From Rhodocyclaceae bacterium (lineage in GTDB: Bacteria; Pseudomonadota; Gammaproteobacteria; Burkholderiales; Rhodocyclaceae), in NCBI GenBank assembly GCA_026646875.1, contig JAPKHL010000004.1:1-58503 (forward strand): a stretch of DNA of 58,503 bases, written 5' to 3'. The notes below the pieces were generated by a model. That model searched no databases and was not told where the DNA came from. It was given only the letters and a program-made list of their open reading frames with translations. The position numbers and the translations under genes are program-made. How positions within the stretch are numbered: position 1 is the stretch's first letter; every line of letters starts with the position of its first letter. Positions 20,912 through 28,744 of the stretch are shown here, piece by piece.

Positions 20912-22527
20912 TGGAGCGCCGCGCCTTTCTCGCCGCCGCGGGGGCCGGCACGGCCGCTGCGCTGTTGCCCGCCTGCGCGCCCCCGGCGGCGGCCCCGCCG
21001 CTGCCGCCGGGCCGCCTGCTCGGGCAGGCCGCGACGCTCGGACACCGCCTGCGCGACGGCACCTTCCCGGCGCCAGACGAAACCCGTCGCGTGCCGGTGC
21101 TCATCGTGGGCGGCGGCATCGGTGGTCTCGCTGCCGGCTGGAAGCTCGCCCGCTCGGGCATGCACGACTTCCTGCTGCTCGAGATGGAGGCCGAAGCCGG
21201 CGGCAACTCGCGCGGCCTCGCCACCCCCGCCGGCCCCTGCCCGCTCGCGGCGCACTACCTGCCGCTACCGGGCACGCAAGCGGTGGCGGTGCGCGAATTG
21301 CTGGCCGAGCTGGGCGTCCTGCTGGGCGATCCGCGCGCACCGCGCCCGCGCTACGACGAGAACTACCTGTGCGCGACGCCGCAGGAGCGGGTCTATCGCG
21401 ACGGTCTGTGGCACGAGGGCTTGTGGCCGCGCACCGGCGTCACGGCCGGCGACCGCGCGCAGCACGCGCGCTTCCGCGAACGCCTGGCCGCGCTGCGCGC
21501 ACAGAACGCCTTCTCGGTACCGATGGCGCTGTCCCGGCCAACCGCCGCGATGCGCGCGCTGGACCGCCTCGGCATGCGCGACTGGCTGCTCGCCGAGGGC
21601 TTCGACTCGCCGGTGCTGCACTGGTACGTCGACTACGCCTGCCGCGACGACTATGGCACCGCCAGCGACAGCGTTTCCGCCTGGGCCGGCCTGCACTATT
21701 TCGCCAGCCGCAGCGGCGAGGCCGCCAACGCCGAGGGGGAGACCGTGCTCACCGCGCCGGACGGCAACGCCTGGCTGGCGCGCGGGCTGATGCGCGCCAG
21801 CGCCGGGCGGATCGTTCCCGGCGCACTGGTCCACCGCGTCGTCGACAGCGGCAGCGCCTACGAGGTGGACGTCTGGCTCGAGGCCGAGCAGCGCACCCTG
21901 CGCTACCGTGCCGGACAATTGATCTGGGCAGCGCCGCTGTTCCTCGTGCCGCACGTCTTTGCCGGACACGAACGGCTGCGGGCGGCGGCGCGCGCCTTCT
22001 CGCACGCCCCGTGGCTGGTCGCCAACCTGACGTTGTCGGCACCGCCCGATCCCGGCGCCGGCGCGCCGCTGGCCTGGGACAACGTGCTCTACGACTCGCC
22101 GGGACTCGGCTACGTGATCTCCACGCACCAGCGCATGCGCCTCGCGCCGGCGCCGACGGTGCTGACCTACTACCGTGCGCTGTCCGACGTCGCTCCGGGC
22201 ACCGGACGCGAGCTGCTGCTCGGGCAGTCGCGCGAAGCATGGCTCGAGGCAGTCTTCGCCGACCTTGCCCGGGCGCATCCCGAGCTGCGCACGCTCACCG
22301 TGCAGGCCGACATCGTCCGCCTCGGCCATGCCATGGTGCGGCCGACCGTCGGCTTCGTCTGGGGCGAGGCGCGCGCGGCCTTCGCCGCCGACGCGCCGCG
22401 CCTGCGTTTCGCGCACGCCGACGTCAGCGGCCTGTCGCTGTTCGAGGAAGCGCACTACCGCGGCGTGCTCGCCGCCGAGCGCACGCTGCGCCGGCTGGGT
22501 GTACGATTCACCTCCTCCCTCGTCTGA
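20911..22527 (+). CDS. Exported FAD-dependent oxidoreductase (Tat and lipobox signals)
   Basis: This 538-residue flavoprotein begins MERRAFLAAAGAG, a twin-arginine-type signal, followed by a lipobox-like LLPAC with Cys22, suggesting Tat export and lipid anchoring. The FAD dinucleotide fold follows (VLIVGGGIGGLAAGWKLARSG, residues 64-84), then a flavin amine oxidase-like body with EAEAGGNSRG and a C-terminal segment near AAERTLRRLG. Its ATG shares one base with the stop of the aminopropyltransferase gene. Substrate is unknown; an amine or polyamine is plausible from neighbours, but no enough-specific motif shows this. Confidence 0.82.
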   Translation: MERRAFLAAAGAGTAAALLPACAPPAAAPPLPPGRLLGQAATLGHRLRDGTFPAPDETRRVPVLIVGGGIGGLAAGWKLARSGMHDFLLLEMEAEAGGNSRGLATPAGPCPLAAHYLPLPGTQAVAVRELLAELGVLLGDPRAPRPRYDENYLCATPQERVYRDGLWHEGLWPRTGVTAGDRAQHARFRERLAALRAQNAFSVPMALSRPTAAMRALDRLGMRDWLLAEGFDSPVLHWYVDYACRDDYGTASDSVSAWAGLHYFASRSGEAANAEGETVLTAPDGNAWLARGLMRASAGRIVPGALVHRVVDSGSAYEVDVWLEAEQRTLRYRAGQLIWAAPLFLVPHVFAGHERLRAAARAFSHAPWLVANLTLSAPPDPGAGAPLAWDNVLYDSPGLGYVISTHQRMRLAPAPTVLTYYRALSDVAPGTGRELLLGQSREAWLEAVFADLARAHPELRTLTVQADIVRLGHAMVRPTVGFVWGEARAAFAADAPRLRFAHADVSGLSLFEEAHYRGVLAAERTLRRLGVRFTSSLV

Positions 22528-22546
22528 GCTCGTCCGAGCGAACGCC

Positions 22547-22912
22547 ATGCAAGGCCTGCACCTGATCGCCGAACTGCACGACTGCGCCTGCGCGCCGCCC
22601 CTGCTCGCCGATGCCGGCGCCCTTGAAGCGCTCTGCCGGACGGTCTGCAGCGTGCCCGGGCTGACCCCGGTCGGCGCAGTCTTCCACCAGTTCGGCACGG
22701 CGGCCGCGCCGGCCGGTGCCACCGGCGCGGTGATCCTCGCCGAATCGCACCTTGCCGTGCACACCTGGCCGGAACTGCGCGCGGTGACGCTCGACCTCTA
22801 CGTCTGCAACTTCAGCCAGGACAACAGCGCCGCCGCCCGCGCCGCCTTCGCCCATCTGGAAGCCGCCTTCGCCCCGGCGCGCAGCGTGCGGCGGGAGATT
22901 CCGCGCGGCTGA
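22547..22912 (+). CDS. S-adenosylmethionine decarboxylase proenzyme (SpeD type)
   Basis: This 121-residue protein is a class 1B AdoMet decarboxylase. Its processing site is intact: ESHLAVHTWPE at residues 66-76, where cleavage before Ser67 would create the pyruvoyl group. His72 and Cys87 (in LYVCNFS) match the usual processing and proton-donor residues. It makes decarboxylated AdoMet, the aminopropyl donor for the upstream spermidine synthase-like enzyme. It closes the 15802-22912 cluster. Whether it also serves normal spermidine synthesis cannot be decided here, since no other polyamine genes are in view. Confidence 0.9.
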   Translation: MQGLHLIAELHDCACAPPLLADAGALEALCRTVCSVPGLTPVGAVFHQFGTAAAPAGATGAVILAESHLAVHTWPELRAVTLDLYVCNFSQDNSAAARAAFAHLEAAFAPARSVRREIPRG

Positions 22913-22991
22913 TATACTCTCCGGCCGGTGCGGCCCCCACGCCGCGCCATCGCAATCGTCGCCGGAACACACAGGGAGAACACGGAAAATC

Positions 22992-24356
22992 ATGGAATCG
23001 ACGCGCTTCCAGCTCGAACAGCACGAAATCCCCACCCACTGGTACAACGTCGTCGCCGACATGCCCAATCCGCCGGCGCCGCCGCTCGGCGCGGACGGCC
23101 AGCCGGTGGCGCCCGAGCGCATGGCGGCGATCTTCCCGCCGGCCATCCTCGAACAGGAGATGTCGGCCGAGCGCTGGATTCCGATTCCCGAGCCGGTGCG
23201 CGAGATCTACCGCCTGTGGCGCCCGTCGCCACTGATCCGCGCCCACCGCCTCGAGCAGATGCTCGGCACGCCGGCCCGCATCTACTACAAGAACGAAGGC
23301 GTCTCGCCGGCCGGCTCGCACAAGCCGAACTCGGCGGTACCGCAGGCCTACTACAACCGCCAGGCCGGCATCCGCCGCCTGACCACCGAGACCGGCGCCG
23401 GCCAGTGGGGCTCGTCGATCGCCTTCGCCGGACAGATGTTCGGCATCGAGGTGCGCGTCTACATGGTCAAGGTCAGCTACCAGCAGAAACCCTTCCGCCG
23501 CTCGATGATGCAGACCTGGGGCGCCGAGGTGATCGCCAGCCCCTCGCCAATGACGCAGACCGGCCGCGACCTGCTGGCCCGCGATCCGGACAACCAGGGC
23601 TCGCTTGGCATCGCCATCTCGGAAGCGGTCGAGGAGGCCGCGTCGCGCGCCGACACCAACTACGCGCTCGGCTCGGTGCTCAACCACGTCGCCCTGCACC
23701 AGACGATCATCGGCCAGGAAGCGAAGAAGCAGTTCGAAAAGGCCGGCGACTGGCCCGATATCGTCTTCGCGCCCTGCGGCGGCGGCTCCTCGTTCGCCGG
23801 CGCGGCCTTCCCCTTCATCGCCGACAACGCCGCCGGCGGTCGCCAGGGCAAGACCGTCCGCCTCGTCGCCGTCGAGCCGACCTCCTGCCCGACGCTCACC
23901 AAAGGCACCTACGCCTACGACTTCGGCGACGCCTCGGGCTTCACCCCGCTGATGAAGATGTACACCCTCGGCCACGACTTCATGCCGCCCGGCATTCATG
24001 CCGGCGGCCTGCGCTACCACGGCGCCTCGTCGCTCGTCTCGCAGCTCTACCACGAAGGACTGATCGAGGCCGTGGCCGTGCCGCAGCTCGCCACCTTCGA
24101 GGCCGGCGTGATGTTCGCCCGCGCGGAGGGCATCATTCCGGCGCCCGAATCCAACCACGCGATCCGCGCCACCATCGACGAAGCGCTGCGCTGCAAGGCG
24201 ACCGGCGAGGCCAAGACGCTCTTCTTCAACCTCACCGGCCACGGCCATTTCGACATGGCCGCCTATGACCGCTACTTCACCGGCGAACTCGAGAACTACG
24301 ACTACCCGGCCGAAGCGATCCAGGCCTCGCTGCTGCATCTGCCGAAAGTGGGCTGA
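22992..24356 (+). CDS. Tryptophan synthase beta-like protein (TrpB2 type)
   Basis: This 454-residue PLP enzyme belongs to the TrpB2 group, which is longer than TrpB1. PLP Lys111 lies in NEGVSPAGSHKPNSA, followed by TETGAGQWGSSIAFA, the phosphate loop PCGGGSSFAGA, and HAGGLRYHG. It can condense indole with serine, probably without a tight TrpA partner. No other trp gene is nearby, so it may salvage free indole or act on another substrate. ATG 22992 follows AGGGAG with a longer than usual gap; a TATACT -10-like element lies at 22913-22918. Confidence 0.92.
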   Translation: MESTRFQLEQHEIPTHWYNVVADMPNPPAPPLGADGQPVAPERMAAIFPPAILEQEMSAERWIPIPEPVREIYRLWRPSPLIRAHRLEQMLGTPARIYYKNEGVSPAGSHKPNSAVPQAYYNRQAGIRRLTTETGAGQWGSSIAFAGQMFGIEVRVYMVKVSYQQKPFRRSMMQTWGAEVIASPSPMTQTGRDLLARDPDNQGSLGIAISEAVEEAASRADTNYALGSVLNHVALHQTIIGQEAKKQFEKAGDWPDIVFAPCGGGSSFAGAAFPFIADNAAGGRQGKTVRLVAVEPTSCPTLTKGTYAYDFGDASGFTPLMKMYTLGHDFMPPGIHAGGLRYHGASSLVSQLYHEGLIEAVAVPQLATFEAGVMFARAEGIIPAPESNHAIRATIDEALRCKATGEAKTLFFNLTGHGHFDMAAYDRYFTGELENYDYPAEAIQASLLHLPKVG

Positions 24357-24364
24357 CCGCCGCG

Positions 24365-25117
24365 ATGCGCGCGCTGCTCTTCCTGCTCTTCCTCGCCAAC
24401 CTGCTGTTCTTCGCCTGGACGCAGGGCTATCTTGGCGCCACCGGCAGTCCGGACGCGGCGCGCCTCGGACTGCAGTTGCAGCCCGAGCGCCTGCGCATCG
24501 TGGCGCGCGGCGAGCCGCCGGCTGAGAAACCGCCCGCCCCGGCGGCCGAGCAGCCCGCCGCGCCGCCCTCCCCGCCCGCCGGGGAAGCCGCGGGCGGCGG
24601 AACGGAAGCGAAGGACGAGAAAAAGGCGAACGGGGAAAACCCGTCCCCCGCGCTCGCCTGCCGTCAGTGGCCGAACCTGCGCGCCGAGGATGCCGACCGC
24701 CTGGCGCAGTTCCTCGCCGACAGCCACCCGGAATTCAAGGTGACGCGCGCGACCGCGAGCGCGCTCTCCTATTGGGTCTACATCCCGCCCCTGGGCAACC
24801 GCCAGGAGGCCGACCGGAAGGTCGCCGAGTTGAAGAAGCTCGGCGTGCCCGAACTTTTTGTCGTCCAGGAGGCCGGTCCCAACCGCCTGGCCATCTCGCT
24901 CGGCATCTTCTCCACCGCACAGGCCGCCGGCGAGCGCCTGGAAGCCCTGCGCGGCAAGGGCGTCCGCTCCGCCCGGGTGGGCGAGCGCAAGGGCGAGGGC
25001 GCGCGCGCCGTGATCGAGGCGGAAGGGCCGGCGGATCGACTGCCTGCCGTCCGCGAGGCCGTCGCCGGGCTACTCCCGGAAATCAGCGGCACGACCTGCC
25101 CCGCGCGCCAGCCATGA
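24365..25117 (+). CDS. SPOR-domain membrane protein
   Basis: This 250-residue protein has one N-terminal membrane helix (about 3-22), a Pro/Ala/Glu-rich periplasmic linker (about 48-100) and a C-terminal SPOR-like domain (about 135-210: SYWVYIPPLGNRQEADRKVAELKKLGV, ISLGIFSTAQAAGERLEAL). SPOR domains bind denuded septal peptidoglycan, so a division role is likely, and zapD lies two genes on. The gene starts eight bases after trpB2 and overlaps coaE by ATGA. Confidence 0.84.
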   Translation: MRALLFLLFLANLLFFAWTQGYLGATGSPDAARLGLQLQPERLRIVARGEPPAEKPPAPAAEQPAAPPSPPAGEAAGGGTEAKDEKKANGENPSPALACRQWPNLRAEDADRLAQFLADSHPEFKVTRATASALSYWVYIPPLGNRQEADRKVAELKKLGVPELFVVQEAGPNRLAISLGIFSTAQAAGERLEALRGKGVRSARVGERKGEGARAVIEAEGPADRLPAVREAVAGLLPEISGTTCPARQP

Positions 25118-25734
25118 GCTTCATCGTCGGCCTGACCGGCGGCATCGGCAGCGGCAAGAGCACGGTCGCCGACCTCTTCGCCGCCGAGGGCATCGCCGTG
25201 GTCGACACCGACCGCATCGCGCACGCCCTCACCGGTGCCGGCGGCGCCGCCCTGCCGGCCCTCGTCGCCGCCTTCGGCGCCGGCATTCTCGACGCCGCCG
25301 GCGCCCTCGACCGCGCCGCGATGCGTCGCCTGGCCTTTGCCGACCCGGACGCGCGCACGCGCCTGGAAGGCATCCTGCATCCGCTGATCCGCGCGGAAAG
25401 CGCGCGCCAGTGCGCCGGCGCCACCTCGCCCTATGTCGTGCTCGCGGTACCGCTGCTGGTCGAAAGCGGCGACTACCGCACGCGCTGCGACCGCGTCCTC
25501 GTTGTCGACTGCCCCGAAGCGCTCCAGATCGAGCGCGTGATGGCGCGCAGCCGCCTCACGGCGGAAGAAGTGCGCGCGATCATGGCGACACAGGCCACGC
25601 GCGCGCAACGGCTGGCCGCCGCCGACGACGTCCTGGACAACGGCGGCGAACGCGCCGGCCTGCCCGCCGGGGTCGCCGGCCTGCACCGGCGCTATCTCGC
25701 GCTGGCTGCGGACAAACTTAAGGCGAACTGTTGA
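25114..25734 (+). CDS. coaE: Dephospho-CoA kinase
   Basis: This 206-residue P-loop kinase carries out the last step of CoA synthesis. Walker A is GGIGSGKS (residues 9-16), followed by the DTDRIAH substrate segment, HPLIR and VLAVPLLVESG. Length is typical. It overlaps the SPOR gene by four bases and precedes zapD and yacG, the standard coaE-zapD-yacG order of proteobacteria (the pilD often found with it is absent). Confidence 0.95.
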   Translation: MSFIVGLTGGIGSGKSTVADLFAAEGIAVVDTDRIAHALTGAGGAALPALVAAFGAGILDAAGALDRAAMRRLAFADPDARTRLEGILHPLIRAESARQCAGATSPYVVLAVPLLVESGDYRTRCDRVLVVDCPEALQIERVMARSRLTAEEVRAIMATQATRAQRLAAADDVLDNGGERAGLPAGVAGLHRRYLALAADKLKANC

Positions 25735-25803
25735 GATTTGGGTGCAAATGATTCAAAATCATTGCGATTTTCCGGTTTCGGACACCCTTGGCGCGGCGGC
25801 GGC

Positions 25804-26559
25804 GTGATCACATACGAATATCCCTTCAACGAACGCATACGCACCCTGCTGCGTCTGGAAGACCTGTTCGAGAAGACCGCCTATTTCATGCAGCTGGAAG
25901 GCGCGCAGGAGCACCATGTCGCGCTGGTCACGCTGTTCGAGATCCTCGAGGTGGCCGGACGCGCCGACCTCAAGCTCGACCTGATCCAGGAACTCGAGCG
26001 CCAGCGCCAGACCCTGCTGGCCTACCGCAACAACCCCGACATCTCCGAGGAAGCCCTCTCCGGCGCCCTCTACGAAATCGAACACGCCTCCGCCGCGCTG
26101 CTCGGTATGACCGGCAAGATGGGCCAGTACCTGCGCGAGAACGAGTGGCTGATGAGCATCAAGAGCCGCGCGGCGATTCCCGGCGGCGTCTGCGAATTCG
26201 ACCTGCCCTCCTACCACTACTGGCTGCATCATGCGCCCGAGCGCCGCCGCGAGGCACTGGGCGGCTGGGTGCGCCCGCTGCTGCCCCTGCGCGACGGCCT
26301 CGCCATCGTGCTGCGCCTGTTGCGCGCCAGTGGTCGCCCCGAGCACCACGTGGCCAAGGGCGGCGTCTTCCAGATGATGCTCGGCGGCAGCGCCGCGCAG
26401 ATGGTCCGCGTCTCCCTGCGGCTGCAGGTGCCGCACATCCCCGAGATCAGCGCCAACAAGTACGCGCTGAACATCCGCTTCACCCGCCCCGAAAACGAAG
26501 GCCGGCCGCGCCACGTCGACAGCGATGTCGACTTCGACATGGTTTTCTGCAACCTGTGA
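25804..26559 (+). CDS. zapD: Cell division protein ZapD
   Basis: This 251-residue cytoplasmic protein binds the FtsZ C-terminus and bundles protofilaments at the Z-ring. It begins [24 protein letters not shown], the typical ZapD start, and has the conserved helical domain, the [11 protein letters not shown] stretch and the C-terminal beta domain ending [13 protein letters not shown] at 25804 is the best start; upstream in-frame codons lack similarity to the family. Its stop overlaps the yacG start. Confidence 0.93.
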   Translation: MITYEYPFNERIRTLLRLEDLFEKTAYFMQLEGAQEHHVALVTLFEILEVAGRADLKLDLIQELERQRQTLLAYRNNPDISEEALSGALYEIEHASAALLGMTGKMGQYLRENEWLMSIKSRAAIPGGVCEFDLPSYHYWLHHAPERRREALGGWVRPLLPLRDGLAIVLRLLRASGRPEHHVAKGGVFQMMLGGSAAQMVRVSLRLQVPHIPEISANKYALNIRFTRPENEGRPRHVDSDVDFDMVFCNL

Positions 26560-26771
26560 CGACCCCCCCGGTACGCAAGGTGCGCTGCCCGCAGTGCGGT
26601 GGCGAGTCGCTGTGGGCGCCCGAGAACCGCTGGCGTCCGTTCTGCTCCGAGCGGTGCCGGACGATCGATCTCGGCGCCTGGGCCAGCGAGTCCTACCGCG
26701 TTCCCGTTCAGGAAGCCGCGCCCGATCTGCCGGACGCCGCGCTGCCCGGCGAATGCGACGACGCGCGCTGA
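26556..26771 (+). CDS. yacG: DNA gyrase inhibitor YacG, zinc-binding
   Basis: This 71-residue protein has the YacG zinc site CPQCGG and RPFCSERCR, with four cysteines, then the conserved [14 protein letters not shown] tail that contacts gyrase B. GTG at 26556 overlaps the zapD stop by four bases, giving translational coupling. YacG is known to bind and inhibit DNA gyrase. Confidence 0.93.
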   Translation: MTTPPVRKVRCPQCGGESLWAPENRWRPFCSERCRTIDLGAWASESYRVPVQEAAPDLPDAALPGECDDAR

Positions 26772-26832
26772 GCGCCGCGCCGGCTTTTCCCCCGCCGCGT
26801 TTCTTCTCGCTTCTCTTTCCCGCTTCCGCCGC

Positions 26833-27795
26833 CTACCAGCCGCGCATCAGCGCGATGCCGTGCGCGCCGTGCGCGCGCGCCGTCTCCAGCATTTCCGTGC
26901 GCATGCCGCCGAGGGCGAAGACTGGCAGTGGCGTGCCGGCCACCAGCTCGGCGAAGCGTGCCCAGCCGAGGCCGGGTTCGCCGGGATGGCTCGCGGTCGG
27001 CAGCACCGGACCGAGCACCGCATAATCGAGATCGAGCGCCGCCGCCTGCGCCAGTTCCGCCGCGTCGTGGCAGGACGCGCCCACCCACGGCAGGTCCGGG
27101 CGCTGCCTGCACGCACGCAGTGCCGCCGCCGGCAGGTGAACGCCGTGCGCGCCGATGCGCCGGGCCAGGCCGGCATCGCCATTGACCACCACCAGCACGT
27201 CGCTTCCGCGCAGCATCTCCATCGCGCTTTGCGCGAACCAGGCCCGCTCCTCGGGCGGCAGCGCGGCATCGCGGATCTGCACCAGGCGCACCCCGCGTGC
27301 CGGCGCCTCGGCCAGCCGCGTCAGCTCGGCATCCTCGCCGCTTTCCTGCGAATTGGTGATGCCCATCAGCGACGGCAGGGCAAGCGCCTTGAGGATGGGA
27401 TCGTTGGCCGGCAGGATCGGCGCCACCGACGGCGCCCGCCAGGCCTCGGCGCAGCGCAGCCAGGCCACCGCGCTGTGCTCGAGCGGGGTGGTAATGCCGA
27501 TCTCGCCGTTCCACGCCGTGACGCGCCAGAAATTGAGGCGCACGCGCGCGTGCGGATAGGTGAAGCAGCGTGTCAGCCAGGGCGTCGCCGCGGTGACGGT
27601 GATCCCGAGCTCTTCCTGCAACTCGCGCACCAGCGCGTCACGGACGCTTTCCCCGGCTTCCACCTTGCCGCCGGGAAACTCCCAGTAGCCGGCGTAAACC
27701 TTGCCCGGCGGCCGCTGCGCGAGCAGGAACTCGGCAGCGGGCCCCTCGCCGCCACGCAGCAGGACAGCGGCGGCCACCTCGACCAGGCGCGTCAT
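26833..27795 (-). CDS. Fused Nudix hydrolase (MutT-like) and ThiE/TenI-like domain protein
   Basis: This 320-residue protein joins a MutT-type domain (about 1-130) to a TIM-barrel ThiE-like domain (about 140-320). The Nudix box GKVEAGESVRDALVRELQEELGI is complete, after YAGYWEFPG, consistent with 8-oxo-dGTP hydrolysis. The second domain has VRLVQIRDAALPPEERAWF, VNGDAGLARRIGAHGVHLP and LGPVLPTASHPGEPGLGW, which differs from ThiE proper in the TKP loop. This fusion is common in beta- and gammaproteobacteria; the second domain's activity is not established. It overlaps the DUF815 gene by ATGA. Confidence 0.92.
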   Translation of the reverse strand: MTRLVEVAAAVLLRGGEGPAAEFLLAQRPPGKVYAGYWEFPGGKVEAGESVRDALVRELQEELGITVTAATPWLTRCFTYPHARVRLNFWRVTAWNGEIGITTPLEHSAVAWLRCAEAWRAPSVAPILPANDPILKALALPSLMGITNSQESGEDAELTRLAEAPARGVRLVQIRDAALPPEERAWFAQSAMEMLRGSDVLVVVNGDAGLARRIGAHGVHLPAAALRACRQRPDLPWVGASCHDAAELAQAAALDLDYAVLGPVLPTASHPGEPGLGWARFAELVAGTPLPVFALGGMRTEMLETARAHGAHGIALMRGW

Positions 27796-28697
27796 TGCGC
27801 GCGGCCGCGCTTCGCCGACGCATCGCCGCCGCGCGCGCCGGCGAAATCGCGGGCGAACTGCCAGGCCACGCGACCGCTGCGCGAACCGCGCAGCAGTGCC
27901 CAGTTGAGCGCCTCGCGCTCGGCGCCGGCGATTTCCGCCGCGCTGCAGCCGAAGGACTTCAGCCAGTGCGCGACGATGTTCAGGTAGGCCTCCTGATCGA
28001 AGGGATAGAAGGAGATCCACAGGCCGAAGCGCTCGGACAGCGAGATCTTTTCCTCGACCGCCTCGCCGGGATGGATCTCCTCGCCGACCCGCGTCGTCTC
28101 CAGATTCTCGCCGAAGAACTCGGGCATCAGGTGGCGGCGGTTGGAGGTAGCGTAGATCAGCACATTGTCCGGCGCCGCCGAGAGGGAACCGTCGAGCACC
28201 ACCTTGAGCGCCTTGTAGCTGGCATCGCCGGCGTCGAAGGACAGATCGTCGCAGAAGACGATGAAGCGCTCGGGGCGGCCATCGAGCAGGTCGACGATGT
28301 CCGGCAGGTCGACCAGATCGGCCTTGTCCACCTCGATCAGGCGCAGGCCCCGGCGGCCATGCTCGTTGAGCAGCGCCTTGATCAGCGACGACTTGCCCGA
28401 ACCGCGCGCGCCGGTGAGCAGCACGTTGTTGGCCGGCCGGCCGGCCACGAACTGGCGGGTGTTGGCGTCGATGCGCGCCTTCTGGTCGTCGATGTCGCGC
28501 AGGTCGCGCAGACGGATCGCCGGCAGGCGGGGCAGCGGCTGCAGGTAGCCGGCGCCGCCGCTCTTGCGCCAGCGGAAGGCCCGCGCCGCGCCCCAGTCCG
28601 GCGCGCGCCGGGCCGGCGGCAGCAGCGGTTCGAGACGGTCGAGCAGTTCCTCGGCACGGGCGAGAAAACGGGCAAGCTGCGGGATGGGGTCGGTCAT
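27792..28697 (-). CDS. DUF815 AAA+ ATPase
   Basis: This 301-residue protein has a P-loop GARGSGKSSLIKALL (about residues 96-110), a Walker B-like FIVFCDDLSF, sensor-1 IYATSNRRHLMPE, and a C-terminal AAA+ lid. It matches the DUF815 ATPase family, which often sits before the Nudix-ThiE gene near coaE-zapD-yacG. The biochemical role is unknown. ATG 28697 lies 47 bases from the divergent mltA start, so the two share a promoter region. Confidence 0.9.
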   Translation of the reverse strand: MTDPIPQLARFLARAEELLDRLEPLLPPARRAPDWGAARAFRWRKSGGAGYLQPLPRLPAIRLRDLRDIDDQKARIDANTRQFVAGRPANNVLLTGARGSGKSSLIKALLNEHGRRGLRLIEVDKADLVDLPDIVDLLDGRPERFIVFCDDLSFDAGDASYKALKVVLDGSLSAAPDNVLIYATSNRRHLMPEFFGENLETTRVGEEIHPGEAVEEKISLSERFGLWISFYPFDQEAYLNIVAHWLKSFGCSAAEIAGAEREALNWALLRGSRSGRVAWQFARDFAGARGGDASAKRGRAQ

Positions 28698-28744
28698 GGG
28701 ACGGTATACTTCGGCGATTCGGGAACCACGCACTCTAGCAAACC

